Shown piece after piece: positions 34,638 to 44,440 of a stretch of DNA of 64,000 nt. A program made the position numbers and the translations under genes. The notes beneath the pieces are model-generated. The model did not search any database and had not been told where the DNA came from. It saw only the letters and a program-made list of their open reading frames with translations. This stretch comes from Chitinophagales bacterium (GTDB lineage Bacteria; Bacteroidota; Bacteroidia; Chitinophagales; JADIYW01): the NCBI GenBank assembly GCA_020636535.1, contig JACJXT010000011.1:682001-746000 (forward strand). The letters run 5' to 3'. Each line of letters begins with the position of its first letter. The first letter of the stretch is position 1.

Positions 34638-36286
34638 TTATTGAATAATTTTCCAGGATTTAAAATGTTTTTAGGATCTATTTTATTTTTTATACTTCTC
34701 AAAATATCTAAGCCAATAGGATCACTGTATTGCAAATACCATTTTTGATGATCGTATCCTACACTATGATGATGTGATACTGAACCATTATTTCGTTTAA
34801 TTGTATCGGTCACTAAGTTTTTAATTTCTTGCCATTGTTCAATCTCACTGCCTTTATGCATTGGCGTAATTAAGGTAAAATACATACAAGCTGCATTTGC
34901 ATAGATATGCGAAATATGTGCTAAAAATAATCCTTTATTTTTATTAAATGCTTTTGATTTTTCTAGTTTGCTTGTTAACTCTTGGTGTAGTTTTAAAACA
35001 TCATTCCAATGAATAAGTGTTTCCATCGTATCTATATATACAGCATGTTCTACAAATGTATCACGCAAATAAGGTGTTTTAAATCTGTTGGCAGCCCAAT
35101 TTTCTCCAATACTACTTGGAGCAATCATGCCATCGTATTTATCCACTAAGTTTTTTGCATAAACCATTTGCGAAGCAGAGTTATAACTATTTTGTACAAA
35201 TCGCATAATCAATACACAAGGTTCATTGAGATTTTTCCAATCTAAAATAAATTTTTGTGCTTCTTTTTTAAATTGTTCTACTAGTCCACCTTTCTCTGTA
35301 TGATTATTACCTAATTTAGAAAACAACATCGTTTCTTTAGCATCAGACAATCGTACTACAGATGGTTTGATGTCTGCTTGTGCAATAGCTTTTAAGTAGT
35401 TGGTGCCTTGTTCAAAATTTGGAAACAATGCTACTACCCAACGATAACTTTTTGGTAGTTTTTTAATTTTTACGGTTACTTCAGTTACAATACCTAAAGT
35501 ACCTTCGCTTCCTACAAATAATGGCATTAAGTTTATTCCACTAGCATCGTGAGAATAGTCGTTAGTATATAAAGTTCCTGTTGGTGTTACTACACAAAGT
35601 TGTTCTACTAAGTCTTCAATTTTTCCATAGTACGAAGACTCTTGTCCAGCACCTCGTGTAACTACCCAACCACCAAGTGTAGAATATTCAAACGATTGAG
35701 GAAAGTGTCCTAATGTAAAACCTTTTTCGTTGAGTTCGTCTTCTAAATCTGGACCTAAAATTCCTGCTTGAAATGTAGCAGTAAAATGGTCTTCATCAAA
35801 AGCAATCATTTTATTAAAGTGTTGTAAGTTAATACAACAAGTAAGCGTTGTTTTATTGGTTTGTGTTAAAGCACCTACTACATTGCTTCCACCACCAAAT
35901 GGAATAATTTTTATATTATTATCATTACATTGTTGTACGATGTATTCAATTTCTTGTTTGGTTGTAGGATAAAAAACAAAGTCTGGAGCAATAATATTGT
36001 CGTTTTTGCAAATTCTAATGACATCGTAATAGCTTTTTCCAAGTGCTACTTTTAATCGGTCGCTATCTTTAAAGCTCATTTTTTTTTGAGGAATAGAAGC
36101 AAAAATGTTTTTAATTTCTTCCGTTTTTTTATCACTCAATTGAGCTAAATTAAATTTGGTAGGTGGTTTAAATTCTTCTCTAAACGAAGTTTGCCAAAAT
36201 TCTTCTAAGTACTGTTTTGCTTTCGGATAATCATTTATGTGTTTACTTTCTTCAAGATTTCCCCATTTCCACCAATCTTTGTTCAT
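34634..36286 (-). CDS. FAD-binding oxidase, alkyl-DHAP synthase (AGPS)-like
   Basis: 550 residues of the VAO/FAD type-4 fold. N-terminus WWKWGNLEESKHI resembles AGPS, followed by the FAD site IPFGGGSNVVGAL and SEGTLGIVTEV. The C-terminus has VSHHHSVGYDHQKW (triple His at about 505-507), which matches the HHH signature of alkylglycerone-phosphate synthase, the enzyme that makes the ether bond of ether lipids by exchanging an acyl-DHAP for a fatty alcohol. Ends LDPKNILNPGKLF-like (IDPKNILNPGKLF). First gene of an operon with glpD and the lipid kinase. The alternative is a D-lactate or other FAD oxidase, but the HHH and the operon favour a lipid role. Confidence 0.8.
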   Translation of the reverse strand: MNKDWWKWGNLEESKHINDYPKAKQYLEEFWQTSFREEFKPPTKFNLAQLSDKKTEEIKNIFASIPQKKMSFKDSDRLKVALGKSYYDVIRICKNDNIIAPDFVFYPTTKQEIEYIVQQCNDNNIKIIPFGGGSNVVGALTQTNKTTLTCCINLQHFNKMIAFDEDHFTATFQAGILGPDLEDELNEKGFTLGHFPQSFEYSTLGGWVVTRGAGQESSYYGKIEDLVEQLCVVTPTGTLYTNDYSHDASGINLMPLFVGSEGTLGIVTEVTVKIKKLPKSYRWVVALFPNFEQGTNYLKAIAQADIKPSVVRLSDAKETMLFSKLGNNHTEKGGLVEQFKKEAQKFILDWKNLNEPCVLIMRFVQNSYNSASQMVYAKNLVDKYDGMIAPSSIGENWAANRFKTPYLRDTFVEHAVYIDTMETLIHWNDVLKLHQELTSKLEKSKAFNKNKGLFLAHISHIYANAACMYFTLITPMHKGSEIEQWQEIKNLVTDTIKRNNGSVSHHHSVGYDHQKWYLQYSDPIGLDILRSIKNKIDPKNILNPGKLFNK

Positions 36287-36341
36287 TTGTTTTTTTAGCC
36301 AAATATAATCATTAAATAAAATGTATTTGTAGATATTCTGC

Positions 36342-36349
36342 TACCTTTG
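36342..36349 (+). promoter_or_regulatory. Bacteroidota -7 element of the ABC-F gene
   Basis: TACCTTTG, exact TAnnTTTG, 14 bases before the ATG at 36364. Confidence 0.6.
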
Positions 36350-36363
36350 CAAAAAAATTTGCG

Positions 36364-37980
36364 ATGATTGCTGTAAATAATCTGTCTTTACAATTTGGGA
36401 AACGAGTTTTGTTCGATGAAGTGAATATAAAATTTACTAAAGGTAACTGTTATGGTGTTATTGGTGCTAATGGTGCAGGAAAATCTACCTTTTTAAAAAT
36501 ATTATCTGGAGAAATTGCAAGCACAACAGGAAATGTAGAAATCAGTCCAGGTGAAAGAATGTCTGTATTGAAGCAAAATCACTTTGAGTTTGATGAAAAT
36601 CAAGTGATTGATACTGTGATTATGGGAAATAAAGTGTTGTACGACATCATGAAAGAAAAAGATGCTTTATATGCTAAACCAGATTTTTCTGATGCAGATG
36701 GTTTGAGAGTTGGTGATTTAGAAGCACAATTTGCAGAAATGGATGGTTGGAATGCAGAAAGTGATGCAGCTGAGTTATTGAGCAATTTAGGTGTGAAAGA
36801 AGAGCATCATTATCAGTTGATGAAAGAGTTGCCTTCTAACTTAAAAATTAAAGTGTTGTTGGCACAAGCATTATTTGGTAATCCAGATATTTTGATTTTA
36901 GATGAGCCAACCAACGATTTAGATGTAAATACGATTGCTTGGTTAGAAAACTTTTTGGCAGATTTCAAAAATACAGTTATCGTAGTATCGCATGACAGAC
37001 ACTTTTTAGATATGGTGTGTACGCATGTGGTAGATATCGATTTTTCTAAAGTTAATTTATTTACAGGTAACTATACTTTTTGGTACGAAACTTCTACTTT
37101 ATTAGCAAAACAAAGAGCTGATAAAAACAAAAAGAACGAAGCTAAAAAAGCAGAGTTATTAGACTTTATTGCGAGATTCAGTGCCAATGCATCGAAATCA
37201 AAACAAGCAACTTCTAGAAAGAAAGCATTAGATAAATTAGATATAGAAAGTATAAAACCTTCTAGTAGAAGATATCCTGGAATTTTCTTCAAACAAAGTA
37301 GAGAGGCAGGTGATAAAATTTTAGAAGTGACTAAATTATCTTACGACAACAAAGATGGCAAAACACTATTTAATGATGTATCTTTCGTAGTAAATAAGAA
37401 AGATAAAATTGCAGTTATTTCTAATGATGGATTGGCTGTTTCTAATTTATTTAAAATTTTGGCAGGAGAGCAGCAACCAAAATCTGGAAGTTATGAATTT
37501 GGAGTCACCATTACAAAATCATACATACCAAATGACAATACGGCTTATTTTCAGTCAGATTTGAATTTAATTGATTGGTTGAGACAATATTCTGAAGAAA
37601 AAGACGAGACATTTATTCGTGGATTTTTAGGTAGAATGCTATTTAGTGGTGAAGAAACACTTAAAAGTTGTAAAGTACTTTCTGGTGGAGAAAAAGTAAG
37701 GTGTATGTTGTCTAAAACGATGTTAGAAGAAGCCAACTTTTTAATTTTAGATGAACCTACGAATCACCTAGACTTAGAATCTATTACTTCATTAAACAAT
37801 GGTTTGATAGATTACGAAGGCAGTATGGTATTTACATCGCATGACCACACTTTTATGCATACCATTGCCAATAGAATTATAGAAATTACACCAAAAGGCA
37901 TTATTGATAGATTAATGTCGTATGATGAATATTTAGCAGACGACAAAGTACAAGCACTAAGAGCAGAAATGTACAGTTGA
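36364..37980 (+). CDS. ABC-F ATPase with one degenerate nucleotide site
   Basis: 538 residues, two ABC cassettes joined by a linker, no membrane domain, so a ribosome-associated ABC-F protein (YbiT/YkpA-like length). First cassette: Walker A GANGAGKST (34-42), degenerate signature LPSNLK (156-161), Walker B ILDEPTNDLD. Second cassette: Walker A replaced by ISNDGLAVSN (352-361, no GKS/T), signature LSGGEK (439-444), Walker B ILDEPTNHLD. Because Walker A of one cassette pairs with the signature of the other, site I (A1 with signature 2) is intact and site II (A2 with signature 1) is lost. Family role in ribosome function; resistance role not supported. Confidence 0.88.
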   Translation: MIAVNNLSLQFGKRVLFDEVNIKFTKGNCYGVIGANGAGKSTFLKILSGEIASTTGNVEISPGERMSVLKQNHFEFDENQVIDTVIMGNKVLYDIMKEKDALYAKPDFSDADGLRVGDLEAQFAEMDGWNAESDAAELLSNLGVKEEHHYQLMKELPSNLKIKVLLAQALFGNPDILILDEPTNDLDVNTIAWLENFLADFKNTVIVVSHDRHFLDMVCTHVVDIDFSKVNLFTGNYTFWYETSTLLAKQRADKNKKNEAKKAELLDFIARFSANASKSKQATSRKKALDKLDIESIKPSSRRYPGIFFKQSREAGDKILEVTKLSYDNKDGKTLFNDVSFVVNKKDKIAVISNDGLAVSNLFKILAGEQQPKSGSYEFGVTITKSYIPNDNTAYFQSDLNLIDWLRQYSEEKDETFIRGFLGRMLFSGEETLKSCKVLSGGEKVRCMLSKTMLEEANFLILDEPTNHLDLESITSLNNGLIDYEGSMVFTSHDHTFMHTIANRIIEITPKGIIDRLMSYDEYLADDKVQALRAEMYS

Positions 37981-38226
37981 TTGTAATATTGATTTTATGC
38001 TTACTTATTATACTTTTTTAATATTTGTCTGATTTTCTTTGACATTTACTGTTGGAGTTCATGTCTGTGTAATAGATAAAGAGTCTATTCTTATTTACTT
38101 TAGATAAAGAGCATCATTTTTATTGTATTTTTATTCTTCGTTTTTATTGACAAAAGTAAAAATTTGTAACTATAAAAATTTGAAGATAAACCATACATTT
38201 ATCATAAATTATTAATACAAGATTAT

Positions 38227-40932
38227 ATGAAAAGAATTCTACTATTGTGCTATTGTTTTCCTTTTTTTGCTTTTTCGCAAACGCTAATGGATAATGCTCC
38301 AAAGTTTTTACATAATTATATTTATTATAACCAAACTAGTTATGATAGAAATATGGGCAATCAAGATGGAGTGCCAGACAGTTATTTCTTAGATACAATA
38401 CCAAGTGGTTTAGTCAATAATCCAAACGGAACACCAACTGGTGGTGTAGAATATGTAGTGAGTCATATTAAAGGACCAAGTGTTTTATTTCGTTGGGGTT
38501 TTGGCTTAAGTACTTTATCACATGAAGCTCGACTTAAATTTTATTTTGATGGAGAAACTGTTCCTCGAATTTCTAACACATTAAATGAAATTTTTAATAT
38601 TCAACAAGGTATATTCCAACCACCATTACTATTAAATCTTGCTCAATCTAGTGGAGCTATGGCAAGCTTTATTCCTTTTTTTATAAATAAAGATTTAATT
38701 ATTACTTCTAATGCAGGTGGTTTTTATCAGTTTAATTATAAAAAATTTAGTACAGACACTAGTGTAACAACTTGGCAACCTAATGTTACAGATTCTGTGC
38801 TAATTAATGAGTTCAATAACAAAGGCAATTATCCTAAAAGCAATTTAGCGAGTTTGCAAACCGTACAAAATCAAACAACAATTGCTAGTGGTACTACACA
38901 AACTATAGCTAATTTAAGCGGTGCAAAAAGTATAGAACAATTTAAATTAAGTATTAATGAGCTTGATTTCTCGTATGCAGAAAGAAAGGTTTTTTCTGGT
39001 CAACAATTTGCTGGTACTAGTGCTTTTAATATGAAGGTAAACGGACAGGCAAATAATGTACAACTTATTTTAACTTGTAATAAAAATTGGGAATTGGCTA
39101 ATATAGTAACTAAACCAACTTTTTTTAGATTGGCTGTTTATGTAGATAATATTTTCGTTGGATTATGGACAGTATATACTGATAGAGATTATCATTTTTG
39201 GTCAGATGAAGTTTTTACAATACCTAAATTTTACTATAATAATAAATCAAATATAAGAATTAAGCTTCAAAAATTTGGAACTGATGGTAAAAATCCAAAT
39301 GAATATTACTACAAACTAAAATGCGATAACATTATTACAGACTCACTTGCTGTTTTAGATGCTGCAAGCGAAGCTAGTCATAATAAAGTTACAACAGCTA
39401 TTGTGCCAGCAATTCCTCAAACACAGTCAGAAAGATACATTACACCAGAAAATATAAAATTATTTAATAAAGATATCTTAAAAAATACTTTTATCAAAAT
39501 AACTTTCGATAATGCAAGTCAAGCACAAGTATATGCACCACTAGGTTTGTTCTTTGGAACTGGATTCAATGATGCTGCATATATGCAATCATTGCCTTGT
39601 GGAAATATAGGAAAAGAATACTACAATTATTTTTCTATGCCTTTCTGGAATAATGCTAAAGTAGAATTAATCAATAATTCAAATTCAAATATTACAGTTA
39701 GTTATAATGTTGGAACTGCTAATAATAATTCATCTAAGAAAGAAACAGGGTATTTTACTACTCAATTAAACAGTGCAGTTAAAGCAGCTAATGATATTAC
39801 AAGCTATTTAATTTGTGCTACGCAAGGTAAAGGAAAATATGTAGGAACTATTCTAGAAGCTCATCAAGAAGATATGACCAAATTTGCGTGGATGGAAGGT
39901 GATGACAGAGTATATATAGATGATATAGCAACGCCATTAATTCACGGAACAGGAACAGAAGATTACTTTAATGGTGGATTCTATTTCTATACAGGCGAAG
40001 TTGATTTTGCTCAATCAGGAATGTGTAATGCAGATAATAACTATTATAGAGCCATGTATCGTTATCACTTATACGACCCAATTTATTTTAGAAAGAATTT
40101 TCAGTTTTGGTTTGAAAAAGGAAAATCAAATGAAAAGCAAACTACTTATAACTCATTGGCATTGTTTTATCTTCAACCAAATGACAGCACTTATTTTTTA
40201 AGTGACGAACTAAATGTAGGAAATACAACTAGCGAAACAGCACATCAATATACCAATACGAATAATAAAATATATATAAATAAAAATCAAAGATACGAAG
40301 GAGAAGCATTTAATACTTATTTATCTAAAGATGGATATTTAAGCCAAGATTCTGTCTCTTTTGTAGCAACTATCTTACCAAACAACGAAGGCGTACAACT
40401 TCAAAGAACTATGGATTATACTTATCGCAATCAAGAAGCAGCACTTTATGTAGATGGAGTTTATTTAGGAAATTGGCTAACTGCTGGTTCAAATGGATTC
40501 AATGTTTGGAGAGATGATGTGTTCTTTATTCCAAAAACATATACCGCAGGAAAATCATCTATTACTATCAAATTAGTAAAATCAAATAATTGTCAATATT
40601 GGACTGCAACAGATTATAAAGTCTATACGCTCTTAACAGAAAATATAGTTAGCACAGCAATTAATCAAAATAAACTAGACAATAAATTTAGTATTTATCC
40701 AAATCCAACATCAAACATATTGTATTTAAATACAGCATATATGTATGACAATCAGCCTACACATTATACTTTGTTTAATCAAAACGGACAGTTAGTAAAA
40801 CAAGAGAAATTGCTCGGTACATTATTCAACTATACAATTGATGTAAATGATTTAGCAAGTGGTCAATATCATTTGGTATTACAGCAGCAGAATAAAATTG
40901 TAGGCAGTAAAAAAATTACTGTAATAAAATAA
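38227..40932 (+). CDS. Secreted GH172 (DUF2961) glycoside hydrolase with T9SS sorting domain, copy 1
   Basis: 901 residues, signal peptide ending FFAFSQ. DUF2961/GH172 family, whose members act on alpha-D-fructo- or arabinofuranosides. The catalytic-region motif is MEGDDRVYIDD (E557) and GTGTEDYF (E578), 21 residues apart, the same spacing as the two catalytic glutamates reported for the Bifidobacterium enzyme. Between the two GH172 halves there is an inserted beta-domain (about 245-390) that resembles the C-terminal VDGVYLGNWLTAGSNGFNVW region, so an internal duplication is present. C-terminal residues about 815-901 form a type A T9SS sorting domain (FSIYPNPTSNILYL). Followed by a second copy 22 bases downstream. 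Confidence 0.85.
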   Translation: MKRILLLCYCFPFFAFSQTLMDNAPKFLHNYIYYNQTSYDRNMGNQDGVPDSYFLDTIPSGLVNNPNGTPTGGVEYVVSHIKGPSVLFRWGFGLSTLSHEARLKFYFDGETVPRISNTLNEIFNIQQGIFQPPLLLNLAQSSGAMASFIPFFINKDLIITSNAGGFYQFNYKKFSTDTSVTTWQPNVTDSVLINEFNNKGNYPKSNLASLQTVQNQTTIASGTTQTIANLSGAKSIEQFKLSINELDFSYAERKVFSGQQFAGTSAFNMKVNGQANNVQLILTCNKNWELANIVTKPTFFRLAVYVDNIFVGLWTVYTDRDYHFWSDEVFTIPKFYYNNKSNIRIKLQKFGTDGKNPNEYYYKLKCDNIITDSLAVLDAASEASHNKVTTAIVPAIPQTQSERYITPENIKLFNKDILKNTFIKITFDNASQAQVYAPLGLFFGTGFNDAAYMQSLPCGNIGKEYYNYFSMPFWNNAKVELINNSNSNITVSYNVGTANNNSSKKETGYFTTQLNSAVKAANDITSYLICATQGKGKYVGTILEAHQEDMTKFAWMEGDDRVYIDDIATPLIHGTGTEDYFNGGFYFYTGEVDFAQSGMCNADNNYYRAMYRYHLYDPIYFRKNFQFWFEKGKSNEKQTTYNSLALFYLQPNDSTYFLSDELNVGNTTSETAHQYTNTNNKIYINKNQRYEGEAFNTYLSKDGYLSQDSVSFVATILPNNEGVQLQRTMDYTYRNQEAALYVDGVYLGNWLTAGSNGFNVWRDDVFFIPKTYTAGKSSITIKLVKSNNCQYWTATDYKVYTLLTENIVSTAINQNKLDNKFSIYPNPTSNILYLNTAYMYDNQPTHYTLFNQNGQLVKQEKLLGTLFNYTIDVNDLASGQYHLVLQQQNKIVGSKKITVIK

Positions 40933-40954
40933 AAAAATATTATATATTGTTACT

Positions 40955-43633
40955 ATGCTAAATAAATTTTCGCTTGTAATATCACTCTTTCTTGTTTTTA
41001 ATGCATCCGCACTCGATGCAGTTAATCATTTATCTAATATAGAAGAACAGTTTATTACCTATCAGCAAGCCAATTATGCTAAAGATGGTTCTAATAACGA
41101 TGGTGTAATTGCTAGCAACTTTTTAGATACTATTCCAAGTGGTTTAGTCAATAATCCAAATGGTGTTGCTACTGGAAATAACGAATATGTTTTAGTAAAT
41201 ATTGAAGGACCAGCTATTTTAGAAAGAATTTGGTGTGCAGCAATCAACAACTTAAACGGAAAAATTAATTTTTATTTTGATGGAGAAACTACACCAAGAT
41301 TTTCATCAACTATAAATCAATTATTTATTAATAAAACAACTATATTTGATAGTATCCTAGCTCAAAATTTATTTGAAAATTCTGGAGGGAATATTCTCTA
41401 TGCATCAATAAATATTAAACAAAATCTAATTATTACTACAGAAGCACCAATGTATTGTCATGTTGGCTTTAAGTTATTGCCAAAAGATACGATTATTTCA
41501 TCTTGGACAAATACCAACGATATTAGCCAATCTAATTTGCTAGCACTAAGTGGAAACTATCCTAAACAAAATGCTAGTAGTTTAAGTAGTAATACCAATA
41601 CAGTGTCGTTAAATTCAAATCAAAAAATAGTATTGTATAGTAGTAGTGGAGGTGGAACAATAGAAGGAATCGAACTCAATATTCAAGACTTAAATTTTGA
41701 TTATGCAGATAGAATATACGATGAGGGCAATGTTCGAAAAGGTTGGGCTTTATTTAAAATGAAAATAAATGCTAATGCAGACTCATTGTTTCTAGTAAAT
41801 AAAATGAATAAAAATAATCTGTTATTTGGTATCAATCAAAGTAAAGTAAATGTAATAGTAGAAGGTAGGTTAGTAGGTGTATGGCAAGTAAATAATTACA
41901 GAGATTACCATTTTTGGGAAGATGAAAAATTTTATATTCCAAAATCATTTTACCAAGGTAAAAATAACATTAATATAATTATTCAATATATATCTGGTGA
42001 TGCATGGAACGAGTTTAGGTACCAAACAATATGCGATAATGTCATTACTGATGTATTAGATATAAAAAATGTAAGTAGCCAAAACAGCCACAATTATTTA
42101 GTAACAGGTATTTTAAATAACAATGTTAGTCTTTATACTTCATCTGCTAATGCAAGATATAGAACACCAGAACCAATAAAGTACAACAACAAACAAATTT
42201 TAGACAGTTTGTATATTTCAATTTATTATGACGGAGAAACTTCGCCAAGCACAACAGCACCAATTGGACTATTTTTTGGTGCAGGAACAAACGATGCATC
42301 GTATATGAATGCACTGTTGTTTGGAAATAATAACGGCACTTACTATAACTACTTTACACAACCATTTTGGTCGAGCGTTAAAGTTGAAATAGAAAATAAA
42401 TCGTCTATAAAAATAGATAGTATAAATACAAATATATTATACACAAATTCTATTTTAGACAAAAAAACAAATGGCTATTTAAAAGCATTTGTTAAACAAG
42501 AAAATAAATCAGCAACAGATAGTACCGATTATAATTTCTTAGAAACCAATGGAAAAGGTAAATTAATCGCTATTGTAATACAAGGAGTTCAAGATACAGT
42601 AGAATATGGACCAATAGCATACTTAGAAGGAGATGAAAGAATTTATATTGATGATGCACAAACACCATTCATCTATGGTACAGGAACAGAAGATTTATTT
42701 AACTGTGGTTTCTATTTTATTTTAGATGAAGTATGTATGCCTTTACATGGAATGTCAAATTCAGATGAAAAATATAATAGAAATATGTATCGTATATTTT
42801 TGAATGATGCTATTTACTTTAGAAAAAATATTAGTGCTAATGTTGAACACGGACCAGTTAACGATGTTCAAGCACTTTATAACTCTATCAGTTTTTATTA
42901 TTGGCAACAAGACACACTCTATCAATTAACAGACAATTTAGATGTAGGAAATACTACAAGTGAAACAGCTCATCAATATACAGTATATGGGAATAGTAAC
43001 AATATTAATAAATCATCTTATTTTGAAGGAATTAATGACAAGCAACTACTACAACATGATGGAAGAAAAATACAAGACTCAGTAGAGTTTATAGTATCTA
43101 TCAATGAGAATAATAATGGTGTTCGTTTGCTTAGAACTTTCGATTATAGCTTAAAAAATCAGTCTGCCAATATTTATGTAGACGATGCTTTTGTAGGTAC
43201 TTGGTTAAATGCAGGAGCCAATACTATCCAACAATTTAAAGACGATATTTTTGCTATTCCAGCAAGATTTACTCAAAATAAAACACAGATAAAAATTAAA
43301 GTAGTAGCTAAAAATAATTGGACAGACCTACAATACAAAGTATACACACTACAAAATAGTGTAGTAGCAACACCAATAAAAGAAAATAAGTTTAGCAATA
43401 TCAGCATTCAATTGTACCCAAATCCAACAAAAGATATTTTAAATATTTATTCTAATAATGAAAATATAAAACAAATAAATATTTATCAAATAAACGGTGT
43501 TCAAATTAAAAGTATTAGTACTAATAATAACCAAATTACAATACCAGTGTACGAGTTAGCAAAAGGAATGTATATTGCAGAAATAACCACTTCTAATAAT
43601 ACAGTTGCCATTAAAAAATTCGTAGTAGAGTAG
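40955..43633 (+). CDS. Secreted GH172 (DUF2961) glycoside hydrolase with T9SS sorting domain, copy 2
   Basis: 892 residues, signal peptide near residues 1-20. Paralogue of the previous gene: both share LDTIPSGLVNNPNG, similar DGETxPR blocks and LEGDERIYIDD (E558) plus GTGTEDLF (E579), 21 residues apart. As in copy 1, an inserted beta-domain resembles its C-terminal VDDAFVGTWLNAG region. The last 80 residues are a T9SS sorting domain (IQLYPNPTKDILNIYS). The two genes form a short operon, probably secreted together and attached or released at the surface. No SusC/SusD pair is adjacent, so it is not a canonical polysaccharide-utilization locus. Confidence 0.85.
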   Translation: MLNKFSLVISLFLVFNASALDAVNHLSNIEEQFITYQQANYAKDGSNNDGVIASNFLDTIPSGLVNNPNGVATGNNEYVLVNIEGPAILERIWCAAINNLNGKINFYFDGETTPRFSSTINQLFINKTTIFDSILAQNLFENSGGNILYASINIKQNLIITTEAPMYCHVGFKLLPKDTIISSWTNTNDISQSNLLALSGNYPKQNASSLSSNTNTVSLNSNQKIVLYSSSGGGTIEGIELNIQDLNFDYADRIYDEGNVRKGWALFKMKINANADSLFLVNKMNKNNLLFGINQSKVNVIVEGRLVGVWQVNNYRDYHFWEDEKFYIPKSFYQGKNNINIIIQYISGDAWNEFRYQTICDNVITDVLDIKNVSSQNSHNYLVTGILNNNVSLYTSSANARYRTPEPIKYNNKQILDSLYISIYYDGETSPSTTAPIGLFFGAGTNDASYMNALLFGNNNGTYYNYFTQPFWSSVKVEIENKSSIKIDSINTNILYTNSILDKKTNGYLKAFVKQENKSATDSTDYNFLETNGKGKLIAIVIQGVQDTVEYGPIAYLEGDERIYIDDAQTPFIYGTGTEDLFNCGFYFILDEVCMPLHGMSNSDEKYNRNMYRIFLNDAIYFRKNISANVEHGPVNDVQALYNSISFYYWQQDTLYQLTDNLDVGNTTSETAHQYTVYGNSNNINKSSYFEGINDKQLLQHDGRKIQDSVEFIVSINENNNGVRLLRTFDYSLKNQSANIYVDDAFVGTWLNAGANTIQQFKDDIFAIPARFTQNKTQIKIKVVAKNNWTDLQYKVYTLQNSVVATPIKENKFSNISIQLYPNPTKDILNIYSNNENIKQINIYQINGVQIKSISTNNNQITIPVYELAKGMYIAEITTSNNTVAIKKFVVE

Positions 43634-43649
43634 ATTGCTTACAACATCT

Positions 43650-43725
43650 CTAATCTAAAAATCTTGCATCTAGTAATCTTACTACAAAAGGTCTAATATC
43701 TAAAAATCTTGTTTCTAGTAATCTT
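43650..43725. repeat. Tandem TCTAAAAATCTTG-type repeat
   Basis: Two imperfect units, 43650-43680 and 43693-43725, each with CTAA..TCTAAAAATCTTG then TCTAGTAATCTT. Similar TCTAG-rich sequence occurs near 18290, 28835, 46930 and 47150. Confidence 0.5.
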
Positions 43726-43779
43726 TTAAAAAATTAGCTTTTCCTACGAAAATTTTATACTTTAGCAACAAACTAATTT

Positions 43780-44439
43780 ATGGCAGAGGTTATTGTCGCA
43801 CCATCAGTTTTGGCTTGTAATTTTGCCAACTTAGAGCATGAGTTTCAAATGATGAACCAAAGTGAAGCTCAATACATTCATATAGATGTAATGGATGGTG
43901 TTTTTGTACCAAATATTTCATTCGGAATGCCACTCATTAAAACCATGCGTGCATTAACCAACAAAGTCTTAGATGTACACTTAATGATAGTGCAACCAGA
44001 AAAATACATCGAAACATTTGCAACGCTAGGTGTTAATGTGTTATCTGTACACTATGAAGCATGTACACATTTACACAGAACACTACAAACCATTAAAGAA
44101 AATAACATGAAAGCAGGTGTTGCTATCAATCCACATACACCAATAAGTGTTTTAGAAGATGTAATTCAAGACATCGATTTAGTATGTATGATGAGTGTTA
44201 ATCCAGGTTTTGGTGGACAAAAATTCATCGAAAGAACTTATGATAAAATCGCAGCATTAAAAGCTCTAATCAACGAAAGACAAAGCAATACACTCATCGA
44301 AATAGATGGTGGCGTTACATTAAATAATGCAAAACAATTAATTACAACAGGTGCAGATGTTTTAGTTGCAGGAAGTACTGTATTTAATTCCAGCAATCCA
44401 ATACAAACTATTCATCAACTCAAAAATATTATGGCATAA
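43780..44439 (+). CDS. rpe: Ribulose-phosphate 3-epimerase
   Basis: 219 residues, pentose-phosphate pathway epimerase of the TIM-barrel. Motifs: IAPSVLACNFANL-like (VAPSVLACNFANLE) at the N-terminus, HIDVMDGVFVPNISFG, DVHLMI, VNPGFGGQKFIE and EIDGGVTLNN with the catalytic aspartates D39-type and D-in-DGG, all conserved. Starts MAEVIVAPSV. The stop is one base before the ATG of the following TonB receptor, suggesting co-transcription, though a functional link is unlikely. Confidence 0.95.
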   Translation: MAEVIVAPSVLACNFANLEHEFQMMNQSEAQYIHIDVMDGVFVPNISFGMPLIKTMRALTNKVLDVHLMIVQPEKYIETFATLGVNVLSVHYEACTHLHRTLQTIKENNMKAGVAINPHTPISVLEDVIQDIDLVCMMSVNPGFGGQKFIERTYDKIAALKALINERQSNTLIEIDGGVTLNNAKQLITTGADVLVAGSTVFNSSNPIQTIHQLKNIMA

Positions 44440-44440
44440 A

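Noticed and set aside
36364..37980. Antibiotic resistance ABC-F
   Set aside because: The ABC-F length and motifs fit the housekeeping YbiT/YkpA-like type and no long resistance linker is evident.
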